The notes below the pieces were generated by a model, which was not told the origin of the DNA, did not search any database, and saw only the letters and a list, made by a program, of their open reading frames with translations. The position numbers and the translations under genes are program-made. Of a stretch of DNA of 35,227 nucleotides, positions 25,451-32,418 are shown in pieces. The DNA comes from Actibacterium sp. (GTDB taxonomy: Bacteria; Pseudomonadota; Alphaproteobacteria; Rhodobacterales; Rhodobacteraceae), in NCBI GenBank assembly GCA_016278285.1, contig JADQCD010000234.1, positions 1-35,227 on the forward strand. Reading direction: 5' to 3'. Position 1 is the stretch's first letter; the number at the start of each line of letters is the position of its first letter.

Positions 25451-25537
25451 CCATGAAGAAGCGGATCTTCGTCTATCCCCGGGTCATACATGACGAAGAG
25501 GCCACGGTTGTCGGTCAGCGGCTTTTCTCGGCCGGAA

Positions 25538-25678
25538 TTTCGTCTGTGGCCAACGCTGGAAACCCCCGAATCCTTGAAAATCGCGCTCGACGCTGCGCAT
25601 CAGAGCAACGCCGCGGCGGTCGGTTTCTACAATTATGGCCATCTGCACCTCAGCGCCCTCGACCGGATCGAAAGGCAG
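25538..25678 (+). pseudogene. Probable decayed 3' fragment of a protein gene
   Basis: In the frame of track ORF 25490..26932 the 47 residues from FRLWPTLETPESLK to AVGFYNYGHLHLSALDRIE read like a genuine protein C-terminus, with helix-forming ALDAAHQSNAAA and a strand AVGFYNYG as in TIM-barrel ends. Codon third positions here are GC-rich as in real genes. The sequence on either side does not continue in this frame as sensible protein. In another frame, an ATG at 25453 opens MKKRIFVYPRVIHDEE, which could be the matching N-terminus after an internal deletion. I could not name the family. It may be the remains of another enzyme of this catabolic locus. The alternative is a chance open frame fused to the amidohydrolase. 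Confidence 0.4.
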
Positions 25679-25786
25679 ACCGATCGAGAGCGCCGGCTGC
25701 GAAAAACCATCAACGGCACTTTGCGCAGCGGTGCAAAGAATTCGGGCGACAGGTTGTCGTCCCAAGGACACGAAGAGGAGACGGAA

Positions 25787-26932
25787 TTGTATGATCTCAT
25801 ATTGAAGGGCGGCCGGGTAATGGATCCGGCACAGAATCTGGATGCGCCACGCGACGTCGCGTTCACGAATGGGAAGGTCGCGGCGATCGGCGCCGACCTG
25901 CCGGTCGATAGCGCCAGGCAGACCCGCGATGTGCGCGGCAAGATCGTGACTCCCGGCCTGATTGACCTGCATACTCACGTCTACTGGGGGGGCACCTCGC
26001 TTGGCGTGGATGCCGATCCGATCGCCCGGCGCAGCGGAACCACGACATTTATCGATGCCGGAAGCGCCGGCGCCGGGAATTTCGCGGGGTTCCGAAAACA
26101 TGTGATCGAACGGTCCGTGCCGCGTATCCTGGCCTATATCAACGTGTCCTTCGCCGGGATCTATGCGTTCAGCAAACATGTCATGGTCGGGGAATGCGGT
26201 GACATGCGGCTTGTCCATCCGCATGAATGCCTGCGTGTCGCGCGTGACAATCTCGACGTTCTGGTTGGCGTCAAGGCACGGATCGGGGCAAAGGCCGGCG
26301 GCAACTCGGGCCTGGCACCGCTGCATCTGGCGATCGAAGTGGCCGATCAGCTTGGCCTTCCGGTCATGGCGCATATCGACATGCCGCCGCCCAGCCAGCG
26401 CGAGGTTCTGAATATCCTGCGCCCCGGCGATGTGCTTACGCACTGTTTCCGGCCTTTTCCCCTGGCGCCGGTGCATGCGGATCGCTCAATCCGGGAAGAG
26501 GTTCTTGCCGCGCGCGATCGTGGCGTCATTTTCGATATCGGGCATGGCTATGGCGGTTTCTCTTTCGACTCCTGCCGCGCCATGATGGAACAGGGAATCA
26601 TGGCCGATGCGATCAGCAGCGACGTTCATGCCCTTTGCGTCGACGGGCCGGCTCACGATCTGCTGTCGGTGATGTCGAAATTTCTCGCACTCGGGATGCC
26701 GTTGCCCGAAGTGATTCGCGCCACTACGCAGAATGTCGCAAAGGCGATCCGGCGCGAAGATCTCGGCACCTTCGCGGTCGGCGCGGCCGGTGATGCGACC
26801 ATTCTGGAAATGCGCAACGAAACCGTCGAGCATGTCGATGTGGTGGGCCAGGTCGTGCGATCCGACGAACAACTGGCCAGCAGCGGCATGGTCATCGCAG
26901 GCGAATGGTGGCCGGACCCGCAGGACGCGTGA
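25787..26932 (+). CDS. Amidohydrolase/deacetylase family metallohydrolase (COG3964-type)
   Basis: A cytoplasmic amidohydrolase-superfamily enzyme of 381 residues. The track ORF is 99 codons longer, but family homology begins at YDLILKGGRVMDPAQN. A TTG at 25787 directly precedes this and has GAGGAG six bases upstream, so TTG is the likely start. Metal ligands of a binuclear site are visible: His62 and His64 (DLHTHVYWG), the probable carboxylated Lys163 (GVKARIG), His196 (MAHIDMP), His219 (LTHCFRP) and Asp279 (SSDVHA). The family was often misannotated as dihydroorotase. As I recall, COG3964 members act on acetylated (R)-2-hydroxy acids or N-acetyl-D-amino acids. It heads the plus-strand arm, 50 bases before the D-threonine-aldolase-like gene, and could release the acid used by the D-2-hydroxyacid dehydrogenase. 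Substrate assignment is inference. Confidence 0.88.
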   Translation: MYDLILKGGRVMDPAQNLDAPRDVAFTNGKVAAIGADLPVDSARQTRDVRGKIVTPGLIDLHTHVYWGGTSLGVDADPIARRSGTTTFIDAGSAGAGNFAGFRKHVIERSVPRILAYINVSFAGIYAFSKHVMVGECGDMRLVHPHECLRVARDNLDVLVGVKARIGAKAGGNSGLAPLHLAIEVADQLGLPVMAHIDMPPPSQREVLNILRPGDVLTHCFRPFPLAPVHADRSIREEVLAARDRGVIFDIGHGYGGFSFDSCRAMMEQGIMADAISSDVHALCVDGPAHDLLSVMSKFLALGMPLPEVIRATTQNVAKAIRREDLGTFAVGAAGDATILEMRNETVEHVDVVGQVVRSDEQLASSGMVIAGEWWPDPQDA

Positions 26933-26982
26933 CGCCGCCTGCAAGGCACCATATCCGCATCGCCAATATCGGAGACTCGACC

Positions 26983-28068
26983 ATGGCCACCAACCGGACC
27001 CCGCAGCATCACCCCACCGGCCCCATCCCCGACGAGATCATCGAAACACCGGCTTTCGTCATCGATGAGGCTGCGGTTATCCGCAACCTTGAACGATCGC
27101 TTTCGGCGGCCGGCGGTGCCGCGCGCTTCATGCCACATGTAAAGACCCATCGCGCGCCATGGGTGACGCGTCTTTTGCGCGAAATGGGTGTCGAGACGTT
27201 CAAGACCGCGACGCTGGCCGAGGTCGAAATGGTGGCTTCCTGTGGCGCCCGAAGCGTCACGCTGGCCTATCCGACGGTCAACCCCGCCACCGTCGCCCGC
27301 TTCGCTCAATGTGCCCAGGCGAACCCGGCGACCGATTTTGTCGGCATGATCGACTCGCGTTTCGGTCTGGATGTATGGCAGGCTCAGCTCAAGGATGGTC
27401 CGGCCAATATCCGCATGCGGGTCGATCTTGACCCGGGCTTCGGACGGACCGGCGCACTCATGGGACAGGCCGCCATCGATCTGGCGCGCGCGCTTTACGA
27501 GGCGGGCCGTTTCGCCGGCTGGCACCTTTACGACGGGCATGTACATGGCGAACGCGCCGAGCGGCGCGCGACGGTCGATGAAGAGGTGCGGGCGGTCGAG
27601 CGCCTGAACCAGCGTCTGGCGGACGAAGGAATCGCCGGTGACCTGGTTGCCGGCGGCAGTTACACCTTCGACCTCTGGCCGCGGGACGTGGCGCAATATG
27701 TATCCCCGGGCAGCTGGACCTATTCCAGCGCTCAGCACGACATCGAGTTGCCGGAACTGAAGTGGGAACCGGCGGCATTCGTTCTTTCCACGGTGATTTC
27801 CGCACATGACGGGACGATCACTCTGGATGCGGGCGCAAAGGCGATCGCGCCGGACAAGCCCCTGAAAAAGCGGTTCCGGACCGACGGCGAGATCCTGCTG
27901 ATGAGTGAGGAACACTGCGTCGTTCGGACCGAGGGTCCGGCCGTTGGCGACAGGCTGCTGCTCATGCCCCAGCACGCCTGCACCACGGCGTATCTTCATG
28001 ACCGGGCTTGGGTGCATACGGCCTCCGGCACTTGGGAAATGCGCGAACAGCTGGGAAATACGCGCTAG
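26983..28068 (+). CDS. D-threonine aldolase/D-serine dehydratase-like PLP enzyme (D-TA family)
   Basis: A fold type III PLP enzyme of 361 residues with an alanine-racemase-like N-terminal barrel. The start is the ATG at 26983 with GGAG eight bases upstream; the track's 26 extra residues are not family-like. The PLP lysine is Lys54 (FMPHVKTHRAP). The C-terminal domain has the metal pair His331/Cys333 (MPQHACTTAYLHD), characteristic of zinc- or manganese-dependent D-serine dehydratase and D-threonine aldolase. It may cleave D-3-hydroxyamino acids to glycine and an aldehyde, or dehydrate them to an enamine and then a 2-oxo acid; sequence alone does not decide. It is followed by a RidA-family gene, which favours an enamine product. 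An aldehyde product would suit the aldehyde dehydrogenase in the other arm. Confidence 0.9.
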   Translation: MATNRTPQHHPTGPIPDEIIETPAFVIDEAAVIRNLERSLSAAGGAARFMPHVKTHRAPWVTRLLREMGVETFKTATLAEVEMVASCGARSVTLAYPTVNPATVARFAQCAQANPATDFVGMIDSRFGLDVWQAQLKDGPANIRMRVDLDPGFGRTGALMGQAAIDLARALYEAGRFAGWHLYDGHVHGERAERRATVDEEVRAVERLNQRLADEGIAGDLVAGGSYTFDLWPRDVAQYVSPGSWTYSSAQHDIELPELKWEPAAFVLSTVISAHDGTITLDAGAKAIAPDKPLKKRFRTDGEILLMSEEHCVVRTEGPAVGDRLLLMPQHACTTAYLHDRAWVHTASGTWEMREQLGNTR

Positions 28069-28126
28069 CAGCACGCCGAATTCCGCCATGATCGGGTCTC
28101 ATACTTCAGCAAGAAAGGACATCCGG

Positions 28127-28597
28127 ATGCCTCAGGACAAGACGAGCGAACAAAGACTGGCAGATCTCGGAATCGAACTTCCCGCGGCGCTCCCGCCCGG
28201 GGGAACCTATGTTCCCGTGCGCCGTGACGGAGACATGATCTACGTTTCCGGTCAAGGACCGCGCCGGCCGGACGGCAGTCGCCACACCGGCCAGCTCGGG
28301 CAGAATGTCACGGTCGAGGAAGGATACGAACATGCAAGGCTAGCCGGGCTTTCCATCCTGGGCCTTGCAAGGGCCGAGGCCGGCAGCCTCGATGCGTTGA
28401 GGGTCGTGAAGGTGTTCGGCATGGTTAACGCCGTGCCCGGTTTCGGCGATCAGGCCAAGGTCATCAATGGGTGCTCGGACCTTCTCGTCCAGGTTCTGGG
28501 CGAGGATGGTCAGCACGCGCGCTCTGCCGTCGGAATGGGGTCGCTGCCCGGAAACATGACGGTCGAGGTCGAGGCGATTTTTCGTATCAAGGGGTAG
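28127..28597 (+). CDS. RidA family protein (YjgF/YER057c/UK114)
   Basis: A small cytoplasmic protein of 156 residues, from the ATG at 28127 (MPQDKTSEQRLADLGIELP) with AAAGGA seven bases upstream. The track ORF begins much earlier, inside the preceding gene. The RidA fold is recognisable in YVSGQGPRRPDG, VVKVFGMVNAVPGF and the C-terminal HARSAVGMGSLPGNMTVEVEAIF. The arginine in ARSAVGMGSLP corresponds to the active-site Arg of enamine/imine deaminases. It is of the longer subgroup (about 150 residues) often found in catabolic operons. Placed right after the PLP enzyme gene, it would hydrolyse 2-aminoacrylate-like intermediates and so limit PLP-enzyme damage. This role is inferred from context. 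Confidence 0.92.
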   Translation: MPQDKTSEQRLADLGIELPAALPPGGTYVPVRRDGDMIYVSGQGPRRPDGSRHTGQLGQNVTVEEGYEHARLAGLSILGLARAEAGSLDALRVVKVFGMVNAVPGFGDQAKVINGCSDLLVQVLGEDGQHARSAVGMGSLPGNMTVEVEAIFRIKG

Positions 28598-28636
28598 AAC
28601 GCGGCCCCGTCGAAGCGTGACGGATCGATGGGGTGC

Positions 28637-28661
28637 CCCTCCCCCCCGGATCGGGGGAGGG
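28637..28661. repeat. GC-rich hairpin between RidA and hemC genes
   Basis: CCCTCCCCC and GGGGGAGGG pair as a 9-bp stem around a seven-base loop, followed by another G-rich run (GGCCGGGGAGGGGGG). It sits between the convergent RidA-family and hemC genes. Such C/G-rich stems are common dispersed elements in high-GC proteobacteria. It may help end both transcripts, but there is no T tract. Confidence 0.5.
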
Positions 28662-28709
28662 CCGGGGAGGGGGGTGATGCAAGGGAATGCGCGCCAGCGC
28701 GCCGTCAGG

Positions 28710-29669
28710 TCAGGCCTTGAAATCGAAAAACCCCGCCCCCGCCCGCGCCAGCAGCTGCGCACCCATTGCCCGGCCCATCTCTGCCCCGTCCTCGACCGGC
28801 GCCGTCGCCTCGTCGGACAATTGCTCGGACCCGTCCGGGCGCAGTATCTCGCCCCGCAAGCGCAGCGTGCCGCCTTCACGTTCGGCCAGCCCGCCGATCG
28901 GCGTCTCGCAGGACCCGTCCAGCGCTGCCAGAAAGGCCCGCTCCGCCGCCAGAAGCCGTGCCGTGGGCGCATCGTGGATGGCTTCCAGCATTCCGGCCAC
29001 GCGGTGATCGTCGGCGCGCCGCTCGATCCCGATCGCACCCTGGGCCACGGCGGGCAGCATGTCCTCGGTCGCCACGGCCGATTGCGCCACACCGGCCATT
29101 CCCAGCCGGTTCAGCCCCGCCATCGCAAGGAAGGTGGCCACCGCCACGCCGTCCTCCAGCTTGCGCAGCCGCGTCTGCACGTTGCCGCGAAACTCCACCA
29201 CCTTCAGGTCGGGGCGCCGCACCAGCAGCTGCGCGCGGCGGCGCAGGCTGGACGTGCCGACCACCGCGCCCGCGGGCAGATCCGGCAATCGGGTCACATG
29301 CGGCGACACGAAAGCGTCGCGCGGATCCTCGCGCGGGAGGTAACAGTCCAGCAACAGGCCCTCGGGCTGGACCACCGGCATGTCCTTCATCGAATGCACG
29401 GCGATGTCGATGCCGCCGGTCAGCAGTGCCGCCTCGATTTCCCGCACGAACAGCCCCTTGCCGCCGATCTCTTTCAGCGGGCGGTCCGCGTCGATCATCT
29501 TGCGGTTGTCGCCGGTGGTCTTGATGGCCACGACCTCGAATGCCTCTTGCGGCAGGTCGAAGGCGGCGGCCAGCCGGTCGCGCGTCTCATGCGCCTGCGC
29601 CAGCGCCAGCGGAGAGCCGCGCGTGCCGATCCTGAGGGGCGTGGCGGGGGTGGGAAGCGTCAGTGTCAT
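28710..29669 (-). CDS. hemC: Hydroxymethylbilane synthase (porphobilinogen deaminase)
   Basis: A cytoplasmic heme/tetrapyrrole enzyme of 319 residues that polymerises four porphobilinogen units into hydroxymethylbilane. Features are the N-terminal RIGTRGSPLALAQA, the catalytic aspartate in AVHSMKDMP (Asp96), the arginine-rich GTSSLRRRAQLL, and the dipyrromethane-binding Cys254 (DGSCETPIGG). The start MTLTLPTPATPLRIG at 29669 gives normal family length. It is divergent from hemE across a 104-base gap, a common Rhodobacterales arrangement. The shared region contains TTGACA at 29716-29721 on the plus strand, a possible -35 for hemE, without a convincing -10. Assignment is firm. Confidence 0.97.
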   Translation of the reverse strand: MTLTLPTPATPLRIGTRGSPLALAQAHETRDRLAAAFDLPQEAFEVVAIKTTGDNRKMIDADRPLKEIGGKGLFVREIEAALLTGGIDIAVHSMKDMPVVQPEGLLLDCYLPREDPRDAFVSPHVTRLPDLPAGAVVGTSSLRRRAQLLVRRPDLKVVEFRGNVQTRLRKLEDGVAVATFLAMAGLNRLGMAGVAQSAVATEDMLPAVAQGAIGIERRADDHRVAGMLEAIHDAPTARLLAAERAFLAALDGSCETPIGGLAEREGGTLRLRGEILRPDGSEQLSDEATAPVEDGAEMGRAMGAQLLARAGAGFFDFKA

Positions 29670-29773
29670 GGCCCGTCTCTATCCGGGCTTGGCGGGGCTG
29701 GCAATCCGCATGGTATTGACATGCCGACGCAGCCGGGTGACGAGGCCGCGGACGGTTCGGACGGGGAAAGACA

Positions 29774-30808
29774 ATGGCTGCGACCAAGAAGAAACTGATG
29801 CGTGCAATGGCGGGCGAGGTTCAGGCGGTTCCGCCGGTCTGGCTGATGCGGCAGGCCGGCCGCTATCTGCCGGAATACAAGGCCACGCGGGCCAGGGCCG
29901 GGGATTTCCTGACGCTGTGCTACACGCCGGAACTGGCGGCAGAGGTCACGCTGCAACCGATCCGCCGCTATGGTTTCGACGGGGCGATCCTGTTTGCCGA
30001 CATCCTGCTGGTGCCACAGGCCCTGGGGGCCGATCTGTGGTTCGTTGCCGGCGAGGGGCCGCGCCTGTCCACGATCACGTCGCAAGGCGATTTCGATGCC
30101 TTGCGGGGTGTCGAGGATATCCACGAAACGCTTTCTCCGGTCTATGAAACGCTAGGGCTGGTGAAACCCGAGCTTCCGTCGGACGTAACGCTGATCGGCT
30201 TTGCCGGGGCGCCCTGGACGGTGGCAACCTACATGATCGCCGGGCGCGGCACCAAGGACCAGGGTCCCGCCCATGCCTTGAAACACGAAAACCCGGCGAT
30301 ATTCGACGCGCTGATCGACCGCATCACCGCTGCCACGGTCGAATACCTGTCGGCCCAGATCGACGCAGGTGCCGAGGTGGTCAAGCTGTTCGACAGCTGG
30401 GCCGGATCGCTGAAGGGCGCGGATTTTCACCGTTATGCGCTTGAACCTGCGAAAAGGATCATTTCCGAACTGAAAGCACGCCACCCCGGCACTCCGGTCA
30501 TCGCCTTCCCGCGCGAGGCGGGCGAGAATTATGTCGGCTTTGCCCGGGCCACCGGCGCCGATTGCGTGGCGCTTGACAATTCGGTCAGCGCCGAGTGGGC
30601 GGCGGCCAGGGTGCAGGTGGACGGCTGTGTTCAGGGAAACCTCGACCCCAGACACATGGTCACCGGCGGACAAGCCATGATCGACGAGACCCGGCGCATC
30701 ATGCGGGCTTTCTCGGACGGGCCGCATATCTTCAACCTGGGCCATGGCATCACGCCGGATGCCGACCCGGATAATGTGTCGCGCATGCTGGAGGCGATTC
30801 GCGGCTGA
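29774..30808 (+). CDS. hemE: Uroporphyrinogen decarboxylase
   Basis: A cytoplasmic enzyme of 344 residues that decarboxylates the four acetate side chains of uroporphyrinogen III to give coproporphyrinogen III. The signature [15 protein letters not shown] contains Arg26 and Arg30, and the catalytic Asp76 lies in [28 protein letters not shown] and the C-terminal [13 protein letters not shown] are family hallmarks. A purine-rich GGGGAAAG precedes the ATG. It is divergent from hemC, with hemF nearby downstream on the other strand, so three steps of the pathway are clustered. Assignment is firm. Confidence 0.98.
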   Translation: MAATKKKLMRAMAGEVQAVPPVWLMRQAGRYLPEYKATRARAGDFLTLCYTPELAAEVTLQPIRRYGFDGAILFADILLVPQALGADLWFVAGEGPRLSTITSQGDFDALRGVEDIHETLSPVYETLGLVKPELPSDVTLIGFAGAPWTVATYMIAGRGTKDQGPAHALKHENPAIFDALIDRITAATVEYLSAQIDAGAEVVKLFDSWAGSLKGADFHRYALEPAKRIISELKARHPGTPVIAFPREAGENYVGFARATGADCVALDNSVSAEWAAARVQVDGCVQGNLDPRHMVTGGQAMIDETRRIMRAFSDGPHIFNLGHGITPDADPDNVSRMLEAIRG

Positions 30809-30847
30809 ACCACCGCGCATTCCGGACCCATGATGCCGAAAGGCACG

Positions 30848-30870
30848 ACCCGCTCGGCGTCTGCGGGTTT
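30848..30870 (+). terminator. Weak candidate terminator after hemE
   Basis: ACCCGC and GCGGGT form a 6-bp stem with a nine-base loop about 40 bases after the hemE stop, followed by only two more T's after the stem. It might end the hemE transcript, but the short T run makes this a low-confidence call. Confidence 0.3.
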
Positions 30871-30902
30871 CGCTGGACGCCTGTGACCTGCTGCGCTAGC
30901 CA

Positions 30903-30918
30903 TGATGGTATACCATCA
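30903..30918. promoter_or_regulatory. 16-bp perfect palindrome, GntR-type operator candidate
   Basis: TGATGGTATACCATCA is perfectly palindromic. The core TGGTATACCA resembles operators of FadR/FCD-type GntR regulators. It lies 25 bases before the possible ATT start (and 103 before the ATG) of the DMT transporter gene, where a repressor could block transcription. No GntR gene is in the window, so the regulator would be encoded elsewhere. Confidence 0.6.
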
Positions 30919-31021
30919 GGCAAGCGGCCAGGGGGGTTGAGTCATTCCATTAACAAGCGCCACGCCCGGGGTTTTCACGCCAGGGCAGCAATATGCGCAA
31001 AATCTGCGCGGGCTGATCTTC

Positions 31022-31861
31022 ATGGCCGCCGGGTTCTTTCTTTTTTCGGCGGTGGACACTCAGGCCAAGTTTCTGACCCAGACGCTCCACCCCATCCAGA
31101 TCGTATGGACGCGGCAGCTTGGCCTGCTGATCGGCGTGCTTTTCCTGTTGCGACTGCGCGGGCTGGCGGTGCTGAGGACCAAGACGCCGCTGTTGCAAAT
31201 GTCGCGCGGGGCATTGGCGGCGACATCGGCCACGCTGTTCATCGTCGGTGTCAGTTTCGTGCCGCTGGCCGATGCAGTGGCGATCAGCTTCGTCGCGCCG
31301 TTCTTCGTAACCATGCTGGGTGCGCTGATCCTGCGAGAGCCGGTGGGAATACGGCGATGGACCGCGATCATCGTGGGGTTCGGCGGCACGCTGATCGTGA
31401 TCCGGCCGGGACTGGGCGTGATCCATCCCGGCGCGCTGCTGGTGATGCTGGCGGCGTTTCTGTTCGCGCTGCGCCAGATCCTGTCGCGGATGCTCAGCGG
31501 CGGCGACCGGACCGAGACGACGGTGGCCTACACCGCGCTGACTGGCAGCGCGCTGCTGACGCTGCCACTGCCCTTTTTCTGGCACTGGCCGGAAACCTTG
31601 CTGGAGCTGGGCCTGCTGGCTGGCATCGCCCTGCTGGCGGCCCTGGGGGAGTTCCTTATCATTCGCGCGCTGGAGGTGGGACAGGCCGTGGTCGTCGCGC
31701 CAATGCAGTATTCGATGATGATCTGGGGCACCTTCTACGGGTTCGTCGTTTTCGGTGATTTCCCCGATTTCTGGACCTGGGTCGGCGCGGCGGTGATCGT
31801 GGCGTCGGGCATCTACACCTTCTACCGCGAACGGCAGGTCATGAAAAACGCCGAGACGTGA
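31022..31861 (+). CDS. EamA/DMT superfamily transporter (RhaT/YdcZ-like permease)
   Basis: An inner-membrane drug/metabolite transporter of 279 residues from the ATG, with about ten hydrophobic segments in two EamA repeats (for example GLLIGVLFLLRL, TLFIVGVSFVPLADAVAISF, ALLVMLAAFLFALRQILS, LGLLAGIALLAALGEFLII). The substrate is unknown; relatives export amino acids or metabolites. The start is doubtful. The ATG has no ribosome site and cuts into the first helix. The open frame continues 26 codons upstream (QQYAQNLRGLIF) to an ATT at 30944 that sits seven bases after AGGGGGG. The real N-terminus may therefore be an ATT-initiated, 26-residue-longer form. The 3' end overlaps the convergent pseudouridine synthase gene by 23 bases. 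A GntR-like palindrome lies upstream. Confidence 0.9.
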   Translation: MAAGFFLFSAVDTQAKFLTQTLHPIQIVWTRQLGLLIGVLFLLRLRGLAVLRTKTPLLQMSRGALAATSATLFIVGVSFVPLADAVAISFVAPFFVTMLGALILREPVGIRRWTAIIVGFGGTLIVIRPGLGVIHPGALLVMLAAFLFALRQILSRMLSGGDRTETTVAYTALTGSALLTLPLPFFWHWPETLLELGLLAGIALLAALGEFLIIRALEVGQAVVVAPMQYSMMIWGTFYGFVVFGDFPDFWTWVGAAVIVASGIYTFYRERQVMKNAET

Positions 31862-32411
31862 GGTCGACCTCGCGCCACGCCCCGCTGTCCAGCCCGTCCA
31901 GCGTCCATTCGCCGATGCGCCAGCGGATCAGCCGCAAGGTCGGATGACCCACCGTGGCGGTCATCCGGCGGATCTGGCGGTTACGCCCCTCGGTCACGGT
32001 GATTTCCAGCCAGCAGTCCGGCACGGTCTTGCGAAACCGCACCGGCGGGATGCGCGGCCACAAAGCGGACGGCGTGTCTATTCGGCGCACCTGCGCGGGC
32101 CGGGTCGGACCGTCCTTCAAGGTCACGCCATCACGCAGGCGTTGCAGGGCGGCATCGTCGGGCAGGCCCTCGACCTGCGCCAGATAGGTCTTGGGCATCT
32201 TGTGGCGCGGGTTCGAGATGCGGTGTTGCAGCTTGCCGTCATCGGTCAGCAGCAGCAGGCCTTCGCTGTCGCGGTCAAGCCGCCCGGCGGGATAGACGGC
32301 GGGCACGTCCAGGAAATCCGACAGGGTGGGCCGGCGGGTTCCAAGGGTGCCGCTGTCGGTAAACTGCGACAGCACATTGAATGGCTTGTTGAACAGGATC
32401 AGCCGGGTCAC
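31839..32411 (-). CDS. 23S rRNA/tRNA pseudouridine synthase (RluE-like, RsuA family)
   Basis: A cytoplasmic RNA-modifying enzyme of 190 residues of the RsuA/RluB/RluE/RluF family. It lacks the N-terminal S4 domain and so matches RluE, which modifies U2457 of 23S rRNA in E. coli. The catalytic aspartate is Asp46 in YPAGRLDRDSEGLLLLT, and the second motif is VTEGRNRQIRRM near residue 145. Start MTRLILFNKPFNVLSQF is typical. It lies seven bases after the hemF stop in the genome order but is transcribed in the same direction (hemF first), so the two may share a transcript. The precise target uridine is inferred from family similarity. Confidence 0.93.
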   Translation of the reverse strand: MTRLILFNKPFNVLSQFTDSGTLGTRRPTLSDFLDVPAVYPAGRLDRDSEGLLLLTDDGKLQHRISNPRHKMPKTYLAQVEGLPDDAALQRLRDGVTLKDGPTRPAQVRRIDTPSALWPRIPPVRFRKTVPDCWLEITVTEGRNRQIRRMTATVGHPTLRLIRWRIGEWTLDGLDSGAWREVDLTSRRFS

Positions 32412-32418
32412 GCGATGC

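Larger units (their letters stand above)
25078..25786. other. Roughly 700-bp region without an intact gene
   Basis: This gap between the regulator and the amidohydrolase holds the regulator's AT-rich promoter (25098-25140), a large nested inverted repeat (25339-25450) and a probable decayed gene fragment (about 25538-25678). Track ORF 25297..25794 and the first 99 codons of track ORF 25490..26932 cover it, but neither looks like a whole protein. The amidohydrolase promoter should lie here, and I could not place it. Confidence 0.6.

Noticed and set aside
25297-25794. 165-residue plus-strand ORF in the intergenic region
   Set aside because: It crosses the nested inverted repeat and becomes arginine/proline-rich nonsense; only its MKKRIFVYP segment may be a remnant.
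26653-28089. 478-residue minus-strand ORF over the D-threonine-aldolase-like gene
   Set aside because: Antisense shadow; the plus strand has the PLP lysine and the His-x-Cys metal site.
28637-28661. Rho-independent terminator for the RidA-family or hemC gene
   Set aside because: The stem is strong but no T tract follows on either strand, so it is listed only as a hairpin/repeat.
29716-29721. TTGACA as a complete hemE promoter
   Set aside because: No acceptable -10 lies 16-18 bases downstream, so only a possible -35 is noted within the hemC entry.
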